From a virus, in the IMG/VR virus record IMGVR_UViG_3300044712_000186, positions 1-35,154 of that record: a stretch of DNA of 35,154 nt; one strand, 5' to 3'. This document shows positions 16,300-22,815 of this stretch, piece by piece; within the stretch, counting starts at the first letter, position 1; each line of letters begins with the position of its first letter. Below the pieces are notes generated by a model, which had not been told where the DNA came from, did not search any database, and was given only the letters and a program-made list of their open reading frames with translations. Both the position numbers and the translations under genes were made by a program.

Positions 16300-16645
16300 T
16301 TAATTCATCAATCATTACTAGGCAGCCACCGCCTTTGCGGATCTCGCCCCTTTGTACTATCAAAATATCAATTTGTTCATCATCATCAAATACGCCAGCA
16401 TCTGTCAGGGCATCCCAAAGGGCTTTGATGCGGTTATCTATGTCTTGCTTACGCTTATCCCTTGGGTAGAGTGTAACTTGCATTTGTAGCCGTTTTTGAC
16501 CCATTTTAGGAACAGCGTTATCAAGCACATAGTCTTGAACCTGAAGTTTAAACTCTCTGCCAGCTTTACTGATGCCCATTCTATTCCTAAAAATGGTGCG
16601 GTATGAGTTTACCGATGGGGGTAGGGGTAAGTTAAGAATCAGCAA
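16280..16645 (-). CDS. rusA: RusA-like Holliday junction resolvase
   Basis: This 121-residue protein resembles RusA, the dimeric nuclease that cuts Holliday junctions and branched DNA before packaging. The start (LPLPPSVNSYRTI) is typical, and the catalytic core KQDIDNRIKALWDALTDAG with FDDDEQID (residues about 67-93) has the conserved Asp and Lys residues (Asp68, Asp70, Lys74 and the Asp cluster at 87-89). It overlaps the Ref-like gene by 14 bases. Length agrees with the family. Confidence 0.93.
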   Translation of the reverse strand: MLILNLPLPPSVNSYRTIFRNRMGISKAGREFKLQVQDYVLDNAVPKMGQKRLQMQVTLYPRDKRKQDIDNRIKALWDALTDAGVFDDDEQIDILIVQRGEIRKGGGCLVMIDELNEPRQD

Positions 16646-16907
16646 GTAGTTTCTCCGTCATTTCAAGCAAATCTTCTTGTCCAATTTGATGATGTTTTTC
16701 AAACCCTTTTGCTCCAAGACCATGAACACCTGTATTTCCTCGGTGGTGTTCAGGGCAAAGTCCGATAACTGGTGCATTAGCTCTTTTACCGCCAAATCGT
16801 CTAATGTGGTGGATTTCGCACTCTGTCCCTCGGTGGCCCAAGTGATAGCAAAGGATACATCCAAGTCTTGCGACTTTGGAGTAGTGTTCTTTTTCACTTT
16901 TGGTCAT
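16632..16907 (-). CDS. Ref-like RecA-dependent HNH nuclease
   Basis: This 91-residue protein matches the P1 Ref C-terminal nuclease type (recombination enhancement, HNH fold). It has CILC (17-20), EIHHIRRFGGKRANAPVIGL (31-50), CPEHHRG (51-57) and KHHQIG near the end, giving the Cys and His zinc and catalytic ligands. Phage relatives are compact, as here. It lies next to rusA, fitting a recombination module. Activity with host RecA is inferred from the family. Confidence 0.85.
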   Translation of the reverse strand: MTKSEKEHYSKVARLGCILCYHLGHRGTECEIHHIRRFGGKRANAPVIGLCPEHHRGNTGVHGLGAKGFEKHHQIGQEDLLEMTEKLLADS

Positions 16908-17115
16908 TTAGCATCTGACGAGCAATATCTTCTAGGTCATGCGTTAAGTCAACCAACGCAATACTAATGTCGTATGCACCATCCCAATCTTTTTTAAGGG
17001 TGGCTTCTTCATATGCCCTAGTTGTGCGTTTGATTTCAAGCAATGTTTCAGCAAAGTCTATGTATTTTGGGCTTTTAACGGCAAATTTAATGGCCTTTTT
17101 GAGAGTTTCGTTCAT
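16894..17115 (-). CDS. Hypothetical helical protein (73 residues)
   Basis: This 73-residue protein is predicted to be all-helical, with KSPKYIDFAETLLEIKRTTR and a Trp-containing acidic middle, then ALVDLTHDLEDIARQML. I recognise no family with a known function. It starts on the stop of the HNH-AP2 gene (TAATG) and overlaps the Ref-like gene by 14 bases, so it belongs to the same transcript. Confidence 0.7.
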   Translation of the reverse strand: MNETLKKAIKFAVKSPKYIDFAETLLEIKRTTRAYEEATLKKDWDGAYDISIALVDLTHDLEDIARQMLNDQK

Positions 17116-17594
17116 TAGTTATTCCTTGCAAATTGTTGGTGGTATTTATATCTCATGGCATCTGCAACAAACCTAGCGTAATCAATGTCGTTGTATCTGC
17201 CAAAATTTTTGTGAACATTGTTAATTTTTAATCTAACAACCCATTTTTTAGAATCTTTATCCCAAGAAATGTTTTTTAAGCCTGAAGTGTTATTTTTAGG
17301 TTTTTTATAGTTGTGTGAGTTTTGAGAAGCAGTAGCCACCCTTAAATTTTCAATACGATTATCGCTTGTGTTTCCGTTTATGTGGTCTACATACTCAGGC
17401 ATAAAACCGTGGTGCATTAAAAAAATTACCCTATGCAATTTGTATCTTTTTTGTTTTATGCCAACAATCCAATACCCTTTTGTTGATGGGCAGCCAGCTA
17501 ATTGTCCAGCTTTTATTCTTGCAAATGTATTTTTCCAATACAAATGACCATCTTTGTATGTAAATAACAAATTTAATAAATTTTTAGTAATCAT
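17115..17594 (-). CDS. HNH homing endonuclease with AP2 domain
   Basis: This 159-residue protein is a typical selfish phage endonuclease. The HNH_3 domain has LHRVIFLMHHG (53-63), YVDHINGNTSDNRIENLR (68-85) and a following Asn-rich stretch. The C-terminal AP2-type DNA-binding domain spans about 104-155 (SGLKNISWDKDSKKWVVRL, FGRYNDIDYARFVADAM). It is joined to its neighbours by ATGA and TAATG overlaps, so it does not disrupt translation. Codons look AT-richer than adjacent genes by eye, in keeping with recent gain. Confidence 0.9.
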   Translation of the reverse strand: MITKNLLNLLFTYKDGHLYWKNTFARIKAGQLAGCPSTKGYWIVGIKQKRYKLHRVIFLMHHGFMPEYVDHINGNTSDNRIENLRVATASQNSHNYKKPKNNTSGLKNISWDKDSKKWVVRLKINNVHKNFGRYNDIDYARFVADAMRYKYHQQFARNN

Positions 17595-17923
17595 CTTGAA
17601 ATCATCTTATCAAATTGTCGCTCATTAGCCTGAACGGTTCGCCACGTTTCCCATCTTAATTCAGCACATTTTATGTGCAGCTTGAGCATCTCTACTTCGT
17701 GGGTAGCTATGCCGATGGCTTTGCAATGTTGTTTATATTGTGGGCTTGAGTATGCTTCACGCTCCTGACCAGCAATGGTAGTTTCATTACTGGCTTTCAT
17801 CAAGTCCGCTTTGATTGAGCTTTTGGCGTTTTCTAGGTCAGCCAATATTGCTTTTGCCTTGGCAAATTCAGGTGCTTTTTCAAATATAAAATCTATACAA
17901 GCGTTTGGATCAATATCTTTCAT
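17591..17923 (-). CDS. Conserved phage protein (110 residues)
   Basis: This 110-residue helical protein contains KAILADLENAKSSIKADLMK and AGQEREAYSSPQYKQHCKAI, then EMLKLHIKCAELRWETWRTV. I recognise this as a common phage family near replication genes, of unknown function. The start at 17923 (MKDIDPN) is preferred to 17929, because GGAG stands 7 bases away and the start overlaps the previous stop as ATGA. It has no catalytic motif visible to me. Confidence 0.78.
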   Translation of the reverse strand: MKDIDPNACIDFIFEKAPEFAKAKAILADLENAKSSIKADLMKASNETTIAGQEREAYSSPQYKQHCKAIGIATHEVEMLKLHIKCAELRWETWRTVQANERQFDKMISR

Positions 17924-18129
17924 CGCCATTCTCCTTTTTTTCCTCTGTTACCTTTTGCCCATTGGTCTGCAATGTCCGTTCTGAGTTTTGCAATTCTGTT
18001 ACTAAATCCATAAGTTTCCAAATATCTTTGAAATCTTTGCAAACCCCATTCTTTACGCCATTGAATGAGTTGCCTGACTTCGCATTCGTGCCTGTATTGT
18101 TCGGAGTTTTTGTCATCAAATAAGTCCAT
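17920..18129 (-). CDS. Conserved small phage protein (69 residues)
   Basis: This 69-residue protein begins MDLFDDKNSEQYRHECEVRQ and ends NRGKKGEWR, a recognisable small phage family of unknown function. It overlaps the methyltransferase end by 14 bases and the next gene by 4. A longer frame on the same strand (17910-18161) covers it but has no sensible content and was dismissed. The helical, charged centre (LQRFQRYLETYGFSNRI) could bind DNA, though this is not shown. Confidence 0.78.
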   Translation of the reverse strand: MDLFDDKNSEQYRHECEVRQLIQWRKEWGLQRFQRYLETYGFSNRIAKLRTDIADQWAKGNRGKKGEWR

Positions 18130-19426
18130 CTTCTACCATTTGTATTCTGTTGCCAATCCATCTCATTACAGGAACTGCCATTGAATTACCCAAAGCTTTG
18201 TATCTTGGGCCATCAGGGCAATTTTCTTTAATATTGGTGTAATTGTCAGGAAAACCTTGCAATCTTTCGCATTCAACAGGGGTAAGCCTACGAACCGCCA
18301 TAGTTTGAGAATAAACATTGGGGACATGGTGATAATCACAGCCTGTGTCTAAAGTTTTGGATATGTTGCCAGTTACAGAACTATTGTAGGCATCAAACCC
18401 AACCGCTATTTGTTGATCCTGAACTGTAGACAAAGTAAAAGCCCTTTCATCTTGCCCAAGATAGCCTTTGCCACCACCTTCGCAACCACCACGAACCTTA
18501 AAAGCATGGGCAACTGCATGAACATTAGCGGTAGTTAATGTATTCATTGGGTCACCATTCTTGCCAACACCAAGACCATTACCTTTGCCGTCATCGTTTC
18601 TATTTTTACCGCCACCAGTTGATTGCACGGCTTGAGAATGAATTGGGATAGCTATGTAAGTTTCATGCTCAGTAACTGAATTACCAGTTCTGCTAAAGCC
18701 AGCCCCTGATGATAAAAGGGTAGGGGCTTTGGGTGCTACATAAAAGGTTTCGCTACCACCGCCTAAGACTCCACCACTTGCTTTGGTTGTTCCGGCGATT
18801 GTGTCTGGGCGATATTGACCAAAGCTGCTTTCAACATAGCTGGTAACTCCTTCCCTCTTCTTTCTGCTCTTTTTAGTATCCCCAAGCAAGCTTTCGGACT
18901 CAAAAAGAACTTTTGCGGTAGGTTGCCATTCTCCAAGATGTCCGACAACAAACACTCTTCTTCTTCGCTGTGCGACTCCGAAGTGTTGAGCATCAAGCAC
19001 CCTGTAGCTGAACCCATAGCCGAGTTCAACCAACGCCCCAAGGAAGGATCCAAAATCCCTTCCTTTGTTTGAACTGAGGACACCCGGCACATTTTCCCAA
19101 ATGCACCACTTGGGTCTAAACTTGTCAAGAATTGCAGCATAGGTAAGGGCAAGGTTTCCCCTTGGGTCATCAAGTCCTTTTCTGAGTCCAGCGACTGAGA
19201 ATGATTGACAGGGTGTTCCGCCAACGAGTAAATCCAATCTATTTGTTCCAAAGTCCCACTCCTTAAATTTAGTCATGTCCCCAAAATTTGGGATTGTAGG
19301 GTAATGATGTTTTAAAACTTCACTAGGAAATTTCTCTATTTCGCTAAAAGCCAAGGGATTCCAACCCATACCATCCCAAGCAACAGTAGCAGCTTCAATG
19401 CCAGAGCAAACGCTTAAATAATTCAA
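18116..19426 (-). CDS. dcm: DNA (cytosine-5) methyltransferase
   Basis: This 436-residue enzyme transfers a methyl group from S-adenosylmethionine to cytosine C5. Motif I is SVCSGIEAATVAW (5-17), motif IV GGTPCQSFSVAG (69-80, catalytic Cys73), motif VI WENVPG (110-115) and motif VIII QRRRRVFVVG (153-162). Motifs IX and X are RRLTPVECERLQGFPDNYT and KALGNSMAVPVM. Between VIII and IX is a Gly- and Ser-rich target-recognition region of about 200 residues. The start is TTG at 19426, overlapping the previous stop as TTGA, with GAGGA 9 bases before it. No partner restriction enzyme is seen; it likely shields phage DNA from host restriction. Confidence 0.93.
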   Translation of the reverse strand: MNYLSVCSGIEAATVAWDGMGWNPLAFSEIEKFPSEVLKHHYPTIPNFGDMTKFKEWDFGTNRLDLLVGGTPCQSFSVAGLRKGLDDPRGNLALTYAAILDKFRPKWCIWENVPGVLSSNKGRDFGSFLGALVELGYGFSYRVLDAQHFGVAQRRRRVFVVGHLGEWQPTAKVLFESESLLGDTKKSRKKREGVTSYVESSFGQYRPDTIAGTTKASGGVLGGGSETFYVAPKAPTLLSSGAGFSRTGNSVTEHETYIAIPIHSQAVQSTGGGKNRNDDGKGNGLGVGKNGDPMNTLTTANVHAVAHAFKVRGGCEGGGKGYLGQDERAFTLSTVQDQQIAVGFDAYNSSVTGNISKTLDTGCDYHHVPNVYSQTMAVRRLTPVECERLQGFPDNYTNIKENCPDGPRYKALGNSMAVPVMRWIGNRIQMVEDGLI

Positions 19427-19572
19427 AATGGAGCATCCTCATAAATGATTTTGGGTGCTTTGACCCTAATAAAAGTCCAACCATCACGCAAACTAGTGAT
19501 GTGTTTAGCTTCCCAAAGACTGCTGACAATACGCATTCTGTCGTTGTTTTCATCAAAAATGTGGTATTTCAT
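19423..19572 (-). CDS. Conserved small phage protein (49 residues)
   Basis: This short frame encodes 49 residues, with MKYHIFDENNDRMRIVSS, then a Trp-Glu-Ala segment and ending IIYEDAPF. I recognise it as a widespread small phage protein near replication genes, with no known function. It starts on the stop of the loader gene (TGATG), and its TGA overlaps the methyltransferase TTG start. The context makes it convincing despite its size. Confidence 0.75.
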   Translation of the reverse strand: MKYHIFDENNDRMRIVSSLWEAKHITSLRDGWTFIRVKAPKIIYEDAPF

Positions 19573-19946
19573 CACACCCTCTTGCATACTGTTTTTAAGA
19601 TTTCTTGAATCCGAGCCTTGTTTATCTCTTTTTGGGCTTCAGTCAATTGATTGTCAATTTGCAAGGTGTTTTCAGGCACATAGCAATATTTAAGCAATTC
19701 CATAAACTGTGGCAAGTTTGGTGGGTCGGTTGGTAAGTTGTTCAACACCTTACGCAAAGCTTCAGGTTTCTCATGGTATGGAGCAAGTTTAATTGCCCAA
19801 GCTTCCATAGCGTTAGCCATTCCATAGTCCAAGCCATTTGGCAAGGTTTTGCCCATTTTCCACAAATTAGTCCATCGTGATCCGTAATGAGATTGCATAG
19901 TGTCAAATATTTTGACAATCCAGCTATCAGGTAATCTGTTTGACAT
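19572..19946 (-). CDS. Helicase-loader-like replication protein
   Basis: This 124-residue protein resembles the C-terminal part of replication protein P-like loaders. It has MSNRLPDSWIVKIFDTMQS, then YGSRWTNLW, AMEAWAIKLAPY and NLPTDPPNLPQFMELLKYCY, a common pattern in phage replication proteins that recruit the host DnaB helicase. I chose the second of two adjacent ATGs (19946), since AGGGG stands 5 bases before it. It overlaps the YdaU-like gene by 20 bases. The role as loader is inferred. Confidence 0.75.
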   Translation of the reverse strand: MSNRLPDSWIVKIFDTMQSHYGSRWTNLWKMGKTLPNGLDYGMANAMEAWAIKLAPYHEKPEALRKVLNNLPTDPPNLPQFMELLKYCYVPENTLQIDNQLTEAQKEINKARIQEILKTVCKRV

Positions 19947-20619
19947 CATGTCCCCTTGCTTGCATAAATAGCTCTGCCAAGGCAGAAGTTCCAGTTTGTT
20001 GTTGTTTAGGGTTTTGGTCTTTTATCCACTCAGCTTTGAAACCAACCCATCCTCTAGCACAACAGAGTTCCATAGCATCTTGTAGTGAAATCCCAGCTTT
20101 TTCAGATTCTCGGATTAAACCTTTAAGTGCAGTTTCAGACCATTTAGCTTTTTTGGTTTTGCGAACTTCTAAGTAGTCTTTAAAAACAGACTCAGAAACA
20201 CCGTCAGGTGTATTTATATTTGGTTTTTGGTTATTGGTTCTTGGTTCTTGGTTAGCATTAGGGTCGCATTGGGTTGGCATTGGGATACCCATAGGTAAGT
20301 TATTGGATACCCTGTTTTTCCATCTTCTTTCAGCACCCTTTTTACCACCCTCTGATTTATTTAAATATCCTTGCAACTCCTTGTCACACCTAGAGTGTCT
20401 TAAAAACTGACCATCAACTTCAAAGTAAGTTTTAATAATCATCCTAATGGTTTTAACATCAGAACCAATTTCAAAGCTAATTTGCTCAGGATCATTAGAA
20501 ACAATCCCATCTTTGTCGTAATAAAGCCATATTAAGCGTAGGTAAGCCATAACTTGGCTATCGGTTAGCCTTGATGTAGCTTTTATAAAATCGCCTATAT
20601 GGTGCTGGTAATAGTGCAT
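19927..20619 (-). CDS. Replication initiator-like protein with DUF1376 (YdaU) domain
   Basis: This 230-residue protein has an N-terminal DUF1376 domain (residues 1-95): HYYQHHIGDFIKATSRLTDS, then AYLRLIWLYYDKDG and SEGGKKGAERRWK. A Pro/Asn linker follows, then a C-terminal segment with WSETALKGLIRESEKAGISL and ARGWVGFKAEW, typical of O-like replication proteins. It probably binds an origin and works with the loader next to it. An origin is often inside such genes, but I do not see obvious iterons. The leader RNA at 20631-20712 ends 12 bases before its start. Confidence 0.82.
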   Translation of the reverse strand: MHYYQHHIGDFIKATSRLTDSQVMAYLRLIWLYYDKDGIVSNDPEQISFEIGSDVKTIRMIIKTYFEVDGQFLRHSRCDKELQGYLNKSEGGKKGAERRWKNRVSNNLPMGIPMPTQCDPNANQEPRTNNQKPNINTPDGVSESVFKDYLEVRKTKKAKWSETALKGLIRESEKAGISLQDAMELCCARGWVGFKAEWIKDQNPKQQQTGTSALAELFMQARGHDVKQIT

Positions 20620-20630
20620 ATAGTCCTAAT

Positions 20631-20712
20631 AAAAAAAGCCCTAAACAGCAATCTCATCTTTTTTAAGGATGTTGGCGGACACCGAGTAGGTGCAGATTGC
20701 TGACTAGGGCTT
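20631..20712 (-). ncRNA. Structured leader RNA, three-way junction with U-tract
   Basis: On the - strand a long outer stem (20712-20694 with 20654-20636; 17 of 19 positions pair) encloses two hairpins. One is CACC, loop TACTC, GGTG (20692-20680). The other is CATC, loop CTTAAAAAA, GATG (20671-20655). The 3' side of the outer stem runs into seven T residues, so the whole acts like an intrinsic terminator. It stands between the Cro-like gene and the replication initiator, whose binding site AGGA and ATG follow at once. It may be a phage antisense or attenuator RNA similar in outline to C4 RNA. This is inference from folding by eye; no family was matched. Confidence 0.55.
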
Positions 20713-20753
20713 ACTCTCAACTCACCGCCAAGTGATGTGTTAATCATACCAAA

Positions 20754-20981
20754 CTATTCCAACTCTGGCCAAATAAATTTATAGACCTTTGGAAACATAT
20801 TTTTTCTGCTCATCAAGCCATAGCTTTTCTTCTCCAACTCAGCCCCTAAAAACACCATCTTGTCGTATGGTATTCCCTTGGTTTTCCATTGGGCAACAGC
20901 TGGTGGGCTTACTTTGCATAGCTTGGCAACAGCAGTTGTGCCACCTAATAAGTCTACGATTTGTGAGTCAGTTAATTTCAT
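20754..20981 (-). CDS. Cro/YdaS-like transcriptional regulator
   Basis: This 75-residue protein has a Cro-type helix-turn-helix: DSQIVDLLGGTTAVAKLCKV, then SPPAVAQWKTKGIPYDKMV, as in YdaS/Cro regulators that repress a nearby promoter. The start overlaps the HNH stop as ATGA. It probably acts on the divergent control region, where a perfect inverted repeat covers the rightward transcription start. A lysogeny-type CI partner was not found. Confidence 0.85.
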   Translation of the reverse strand: MKLTDSQIVDLLGGTTAVAKLCKVSPPAVAQWKTKGIPYDKMVFLGAELEKKSYGLMSRKNMFPKVYKFIWPELE

Positions 20982-21352
20982 AAAAAATCTTCTAACCTTC
21001 TTTTTCTTGATTTTGTGTAAATTGCTTTTTTTCTACCAATTTTGTGCTTTGCCCTACCTTTTGTTTTTTTATCAAGCATATTTTCTTGATGTGTTGCTAA
21101 AAACAAATGGTTAGGGTTTACGCACCAAGGGTTGTCGCATTTGTGGCAAACGCACAAATCTTCAGCAATTTGCCCTTTAAACAAGAAATAACTTGCTCTA
21201 CTAGCTATTACTTGATTTTTTGAATTGTTAATCTTGAATTGACCATAACCGTTTTCATTGGCAGCACCTGTCCAAGCCCAACAGTCTGTAAATGGGATTA
21301 GCTCAATTTTCTTTAAAAAGTTTTCTTTTTTGAAATCCATGATTAAGTTCAT
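20978..21352 (-). CDS. HNH endonuclease (homing type)
   Basis: This 124-residue protein has CWAWTGAANENGYGQF (24-39), SRASYFLFKGQI (51-62) and LCVCHKCDNPWCVNPNHLF (66-84), then NMLDKKTKGRAKH, the pattern of phage HNH enzymes with Cys and His ligands. I start at the ATG at 21352, with AAGG 4 bases upstream; the open frame extends to 21487 across the divergent promoter region, where it is unlikely to be translated. It precedes the Cro-like gene and probably inserted itself there. AT-richer than its neighbours by eye. Confidence 0.85.
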   Translation of the reverse strand: MNLIMDFKKENFLKKIELIPFTDCWAWTGAANENGYGQFKINNSKNQVIASRASYFLFKGQIAEDLCVCHKCDNPWCVNPNHLFLATHQENMLDKKTKGRAKHKIGRKKAIYTKSRKRRLEDFL

Positions 21353-21383
21353 TATGCCTTGGAAAATATATTTTGTAAACTCC

Positions 21384-21412
21384 TTGCAATTAAATTTTAG
21401 ATGGCTTAATAT
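21384..21412 (+). promoter_or_regulatory. Rightward early promoter
   Basis: A -35 TTGCAA (21384-21389), a 17-base spacer and a -10 TAATAT (21407-21412) give a good sigma-70-type promoter for the early operon. Initiation would fall near 21419, about 33 bases before the first ATG. The region just upstream (21363-21374) is the perfect 12-base palindrome AAAATATATTTT. Confidence 0.65.
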
Positions 21413-21418
21413 TTCTTT

Positions 21419-21434
21419 ACTACAATTTTGTAGT
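21419..21434. promoter_or_regulatory. Candidate operator (inverted repeat at the early start site)
   Basis: ACTACAATTTTGTAGT is a perfect inverted repeat with 7-base arms and a 2-base centre. It sits at the predicted transcription start of the early operon, a place where a bound Cro-like protein would block initiation. Symmetry and position support an operator. No second full copy was found. Confidence 0.5.
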
Positions 21435-21451
21435 GAGAAAAGGAGTAATAA

Positions 21452-21658
21452 ATGAATCAAGAAGAGTTCGTTGCTATGCAACAGCAAGAAGAACGCCTAG
21501 AACTAGCTTTGGAACGCATGGAAGCTGGTGATTTCTTATCCGATGATGATGTTTCTATCATTCGTTGGGCGTGTGGTAAACCTTCCAAACCAAAGTCAAA
21601 ACTATCCCCATTATTTGAGGATTGGGCAACTATTTTCCGTAAACAAGGAGCAATTTAA
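21452..21658 (+). CDS. Hypothetical early protein (68 residues)
   Basis: This 68-residue protein begins MNQEEFVAMQQQEERLELAL and includes LSDDDVSIIRWACGKPSK, then a Trp-rich acidic end. It is helical and acidic, with no recognised family. AAAGGAG stands 8 bases before the ATG. It is the first gene after the early promoter and overlaps the SSB-like gene start (TAATG), so it may be a host-directed early protein. That role is inference from position. Confidence 0.7.
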   Translation: MNQEEFVAMQQQEERLELALERMEAGDFLSDDDVSIIRWACGKPSKPKSKLSPLFEDWATIFRKQGAI

Positions 21659-22293
21659 TGATTATCAGAGAAAACCGTACAGAATCCACTTTTAAGCTAC
21701 CGCCATCAGGTTCACACCTTGGGCGTTTATACAGAATCCTAGACCTTGGCACTCAGAAGGTTGAATGGCAAGGTGCAATCAAGATGCAACGCAAGCTGAT
21801 GTTTAGCTTTGAGCTACATGGCGAAGATAACGATGGTCAGGCACTAACGACCAATGATGGCAAGCCATTAATGATTTCTAAACGCTATACCATGTCTTTG
21901 GGTGAGCAATCTACCCTACGCAAAGACTTGGAATCATGGCGTGGCAAGAAGTTCACAGCAGAAGAATTGATGGGTTTTGACCTAAATGTGTTGTTAGGCA
22001 AGTTTGCTATGTGTAATGTGACCCATAACGACAGAGAAGGCAAGACATACGCTAATTTGTCAGGACTTAGCCAAGTGCCAGCAGCATTGAAGAAGATGCC
22101 TGAGCCTACTGGCGTAAACGAACTGCTCATATTTAGCTTAGATGCGTTTGACCAAGCTAAGTTTGACAGTCTTTCAGACGGACTTAAGGACATCATCAAG
22201 AAGTCTGCTGAATGGCGTGGTACTAACGGAGAAGAAGAAGAAAACAAAGCCGTTGCTATGGCCACACTTGATGACGATACTATGCCATTTTAA
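21658..22293 (+). CDS. Single-stranded DNA-binding-like protein
   Basis: This 211-residue protein belongs to a phage family with SGSHLGRLYRILDLGTQKVE, then FELHGED, ISKRYTMSLGEQSTLRKDLE and WRGKKFTAEEL (residues about 15-110), probably an OB fold. The C-terminus is acidic and ends DDDTMPF, the tip that SSB proteins use to bind partner proteins. It is in the early operon with the exonuclease. Function is fairly convincing by tail and context, although the fold was not computed. Confidence 0.78.
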   Translation: MIIRENRTESTFKLPPSGSHLGRLYRILDLGTQKVEWQGAIKMQRKLMFSFELHGEDNDGQALTTNDGKPLMISKRYTMSLGEQSTLRKDLESWRGKKFTAEELMGFDLNVLLGKFAMCNVTHNDREGKTYANLSGLSQVPAALKKMPEPTGVNELLIFSLDAFDQAKFDSLSDGLKDIIKKSAEWRGTNGEEEENKAVAMATLDDDTMPF

Positions 22294-22295
22294 AA

Positions 22296-22380
22296 ATTAA
22301 GGGGTGAAAGCGGATGCTATTGTGCGACACCTGTATAAGGAATGTATTGCAGATAGACGCAGCGAGTAGCCCCACCTAAT
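22296..22380 (+). ncRNA. Candidate structured RNA between SSB-like and HTH genes
   Basis: The gap after the SSB-like gene folds well by eye. The ends ATTA (22296) and TAAT (22380) pair, followed by GG with CC and GG with CC steps (bulged A on each side). Inside, GCTATT and GAGTAGC pair, and then TGCG and CGCA. A 21-codon frame (22314-22379) occupies the same bases, so either reading may be true. No RNA family is recognised. Confidence 0.35.
22314..22379 (+). CDS. Possible 21-residue peptide with CxxC
   Basis: A frame of 21 residues begins MLLCDTCIRN and ends SSPT. It has AAGGGG about 9 bases before its ATG and ends two bases before the next gene. The CDTC motif would be unusual by chance. 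It could be a leader peptide or micro-gene, and it competes with the RNA fold reading of the same bases. Confidence 0.3.
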   Translation: MLLCDTCIRNVLQIDAASSPT

Positions 22381-22381
22381 C

Positions 22382-22720
22382 ATGCCTAAAAGATACGAAT
22401 CAAGAATACCTAAAATAAATCAAATGCTAGAACTTATGAAAACAACACCAATGGATAGGCATGAAATGGCTGAATTTATTGGTTTGTCTTACAAAAGTTT
22501 ATGCAAATATGTAAGTGTTTTACACAAAGAACGCAAGATTTTCATTTGTGGCCATGATCGCAAGCGAGTTATATACAAAGCTGGCAATCAAAATGATGCA
22601 AAAAGAGAACCTAGAGATGTTGCAGCTTATGTTCGTCAATACCGAGAGCGTAAAAAACAAATTCATTCAAACAAGCCACGCATGGATGAAGCAGCCAGTT
22701 GGATGTTTAACCCAAAATGA
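22382..22720 (+). CDS. Winged-helix DNA-binding protein
   Basis: This 112-residue protein has a wHTH-type segment (residues 10-70): QMLELMKTTPMDRHEMAEFI, then GLSYKSLCKYVSVLHKERKI and FICGHDRKRVIYKAG, as in small phage regulators with a recognition helix in SYKSLCKYV. The basic C-terminus (AAYVRQYRERKKQI) could add DNA contacts. It lies in the early operon, so it probably regulates phage or host genes, though which is unknown. The ATG follows the preceding frame by 2 bases. Confidence 0.72.
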   Translation: MPKRYESRIPKINQMLELMKTTPMDRHEMAEFIGLSYKSLCKYVSVLHKERKIFICGHDRKRVIYKAGNQNDAKREPRDVAAYVRQYRERKKQIHSNKPRMDEAASWMFNPK

Positions 22721-22815
22721 TGACTATTCTATGGGTCGTATTAGGTGGTATCGGAATGTTGGCTTTAGCCATTTTGTCTATTTTGTTTGCTTTATGGTGG
22801 ACTCAAAATGACTAA
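22717..22815 (+). CDS. Tiny membrane protein (32 residues)
   Basis: This 32-residue peptide is one transmembrane helix: VVLGGIGMLALAILSILFAL, followed by WWTQND. It begins at one of two adjacent ATGs (22717 or 22720) within the stop of the HTH gene, and its end overlaps the next gene's start by 8 bases. The coupling at both ends is the reason to trust it. Function unknown; possible roles include host membrane or restriction interference. Confidence 0.6.
   Translation: MMTILWVVLGGIGMLALAILSILFALWWTQND

Noticed and set aside
17910-18161. 83-codon - strand frame overlapping the 69-residue gene
   Set aside because: The shifted 69-residue frame has recognisable conserved phage content and coupled ends, while this one is low-complexity with no relatives recognised.
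21340-21440. Leftward promoter candidates such as TTTACA-17-CATAAT
   Set aside because: This pair would place the start inside or after the HNH start codon; other pairs have bad spacing. None is convincing enough to list.
21353-21487. N-terminal extension of the HNH endonuclease
   Set aside because: It would cover the divergent promoter and operator, is Leu/Phe-rich without domain content, and lacks a good binding site. The start at 21352 has AAGG.
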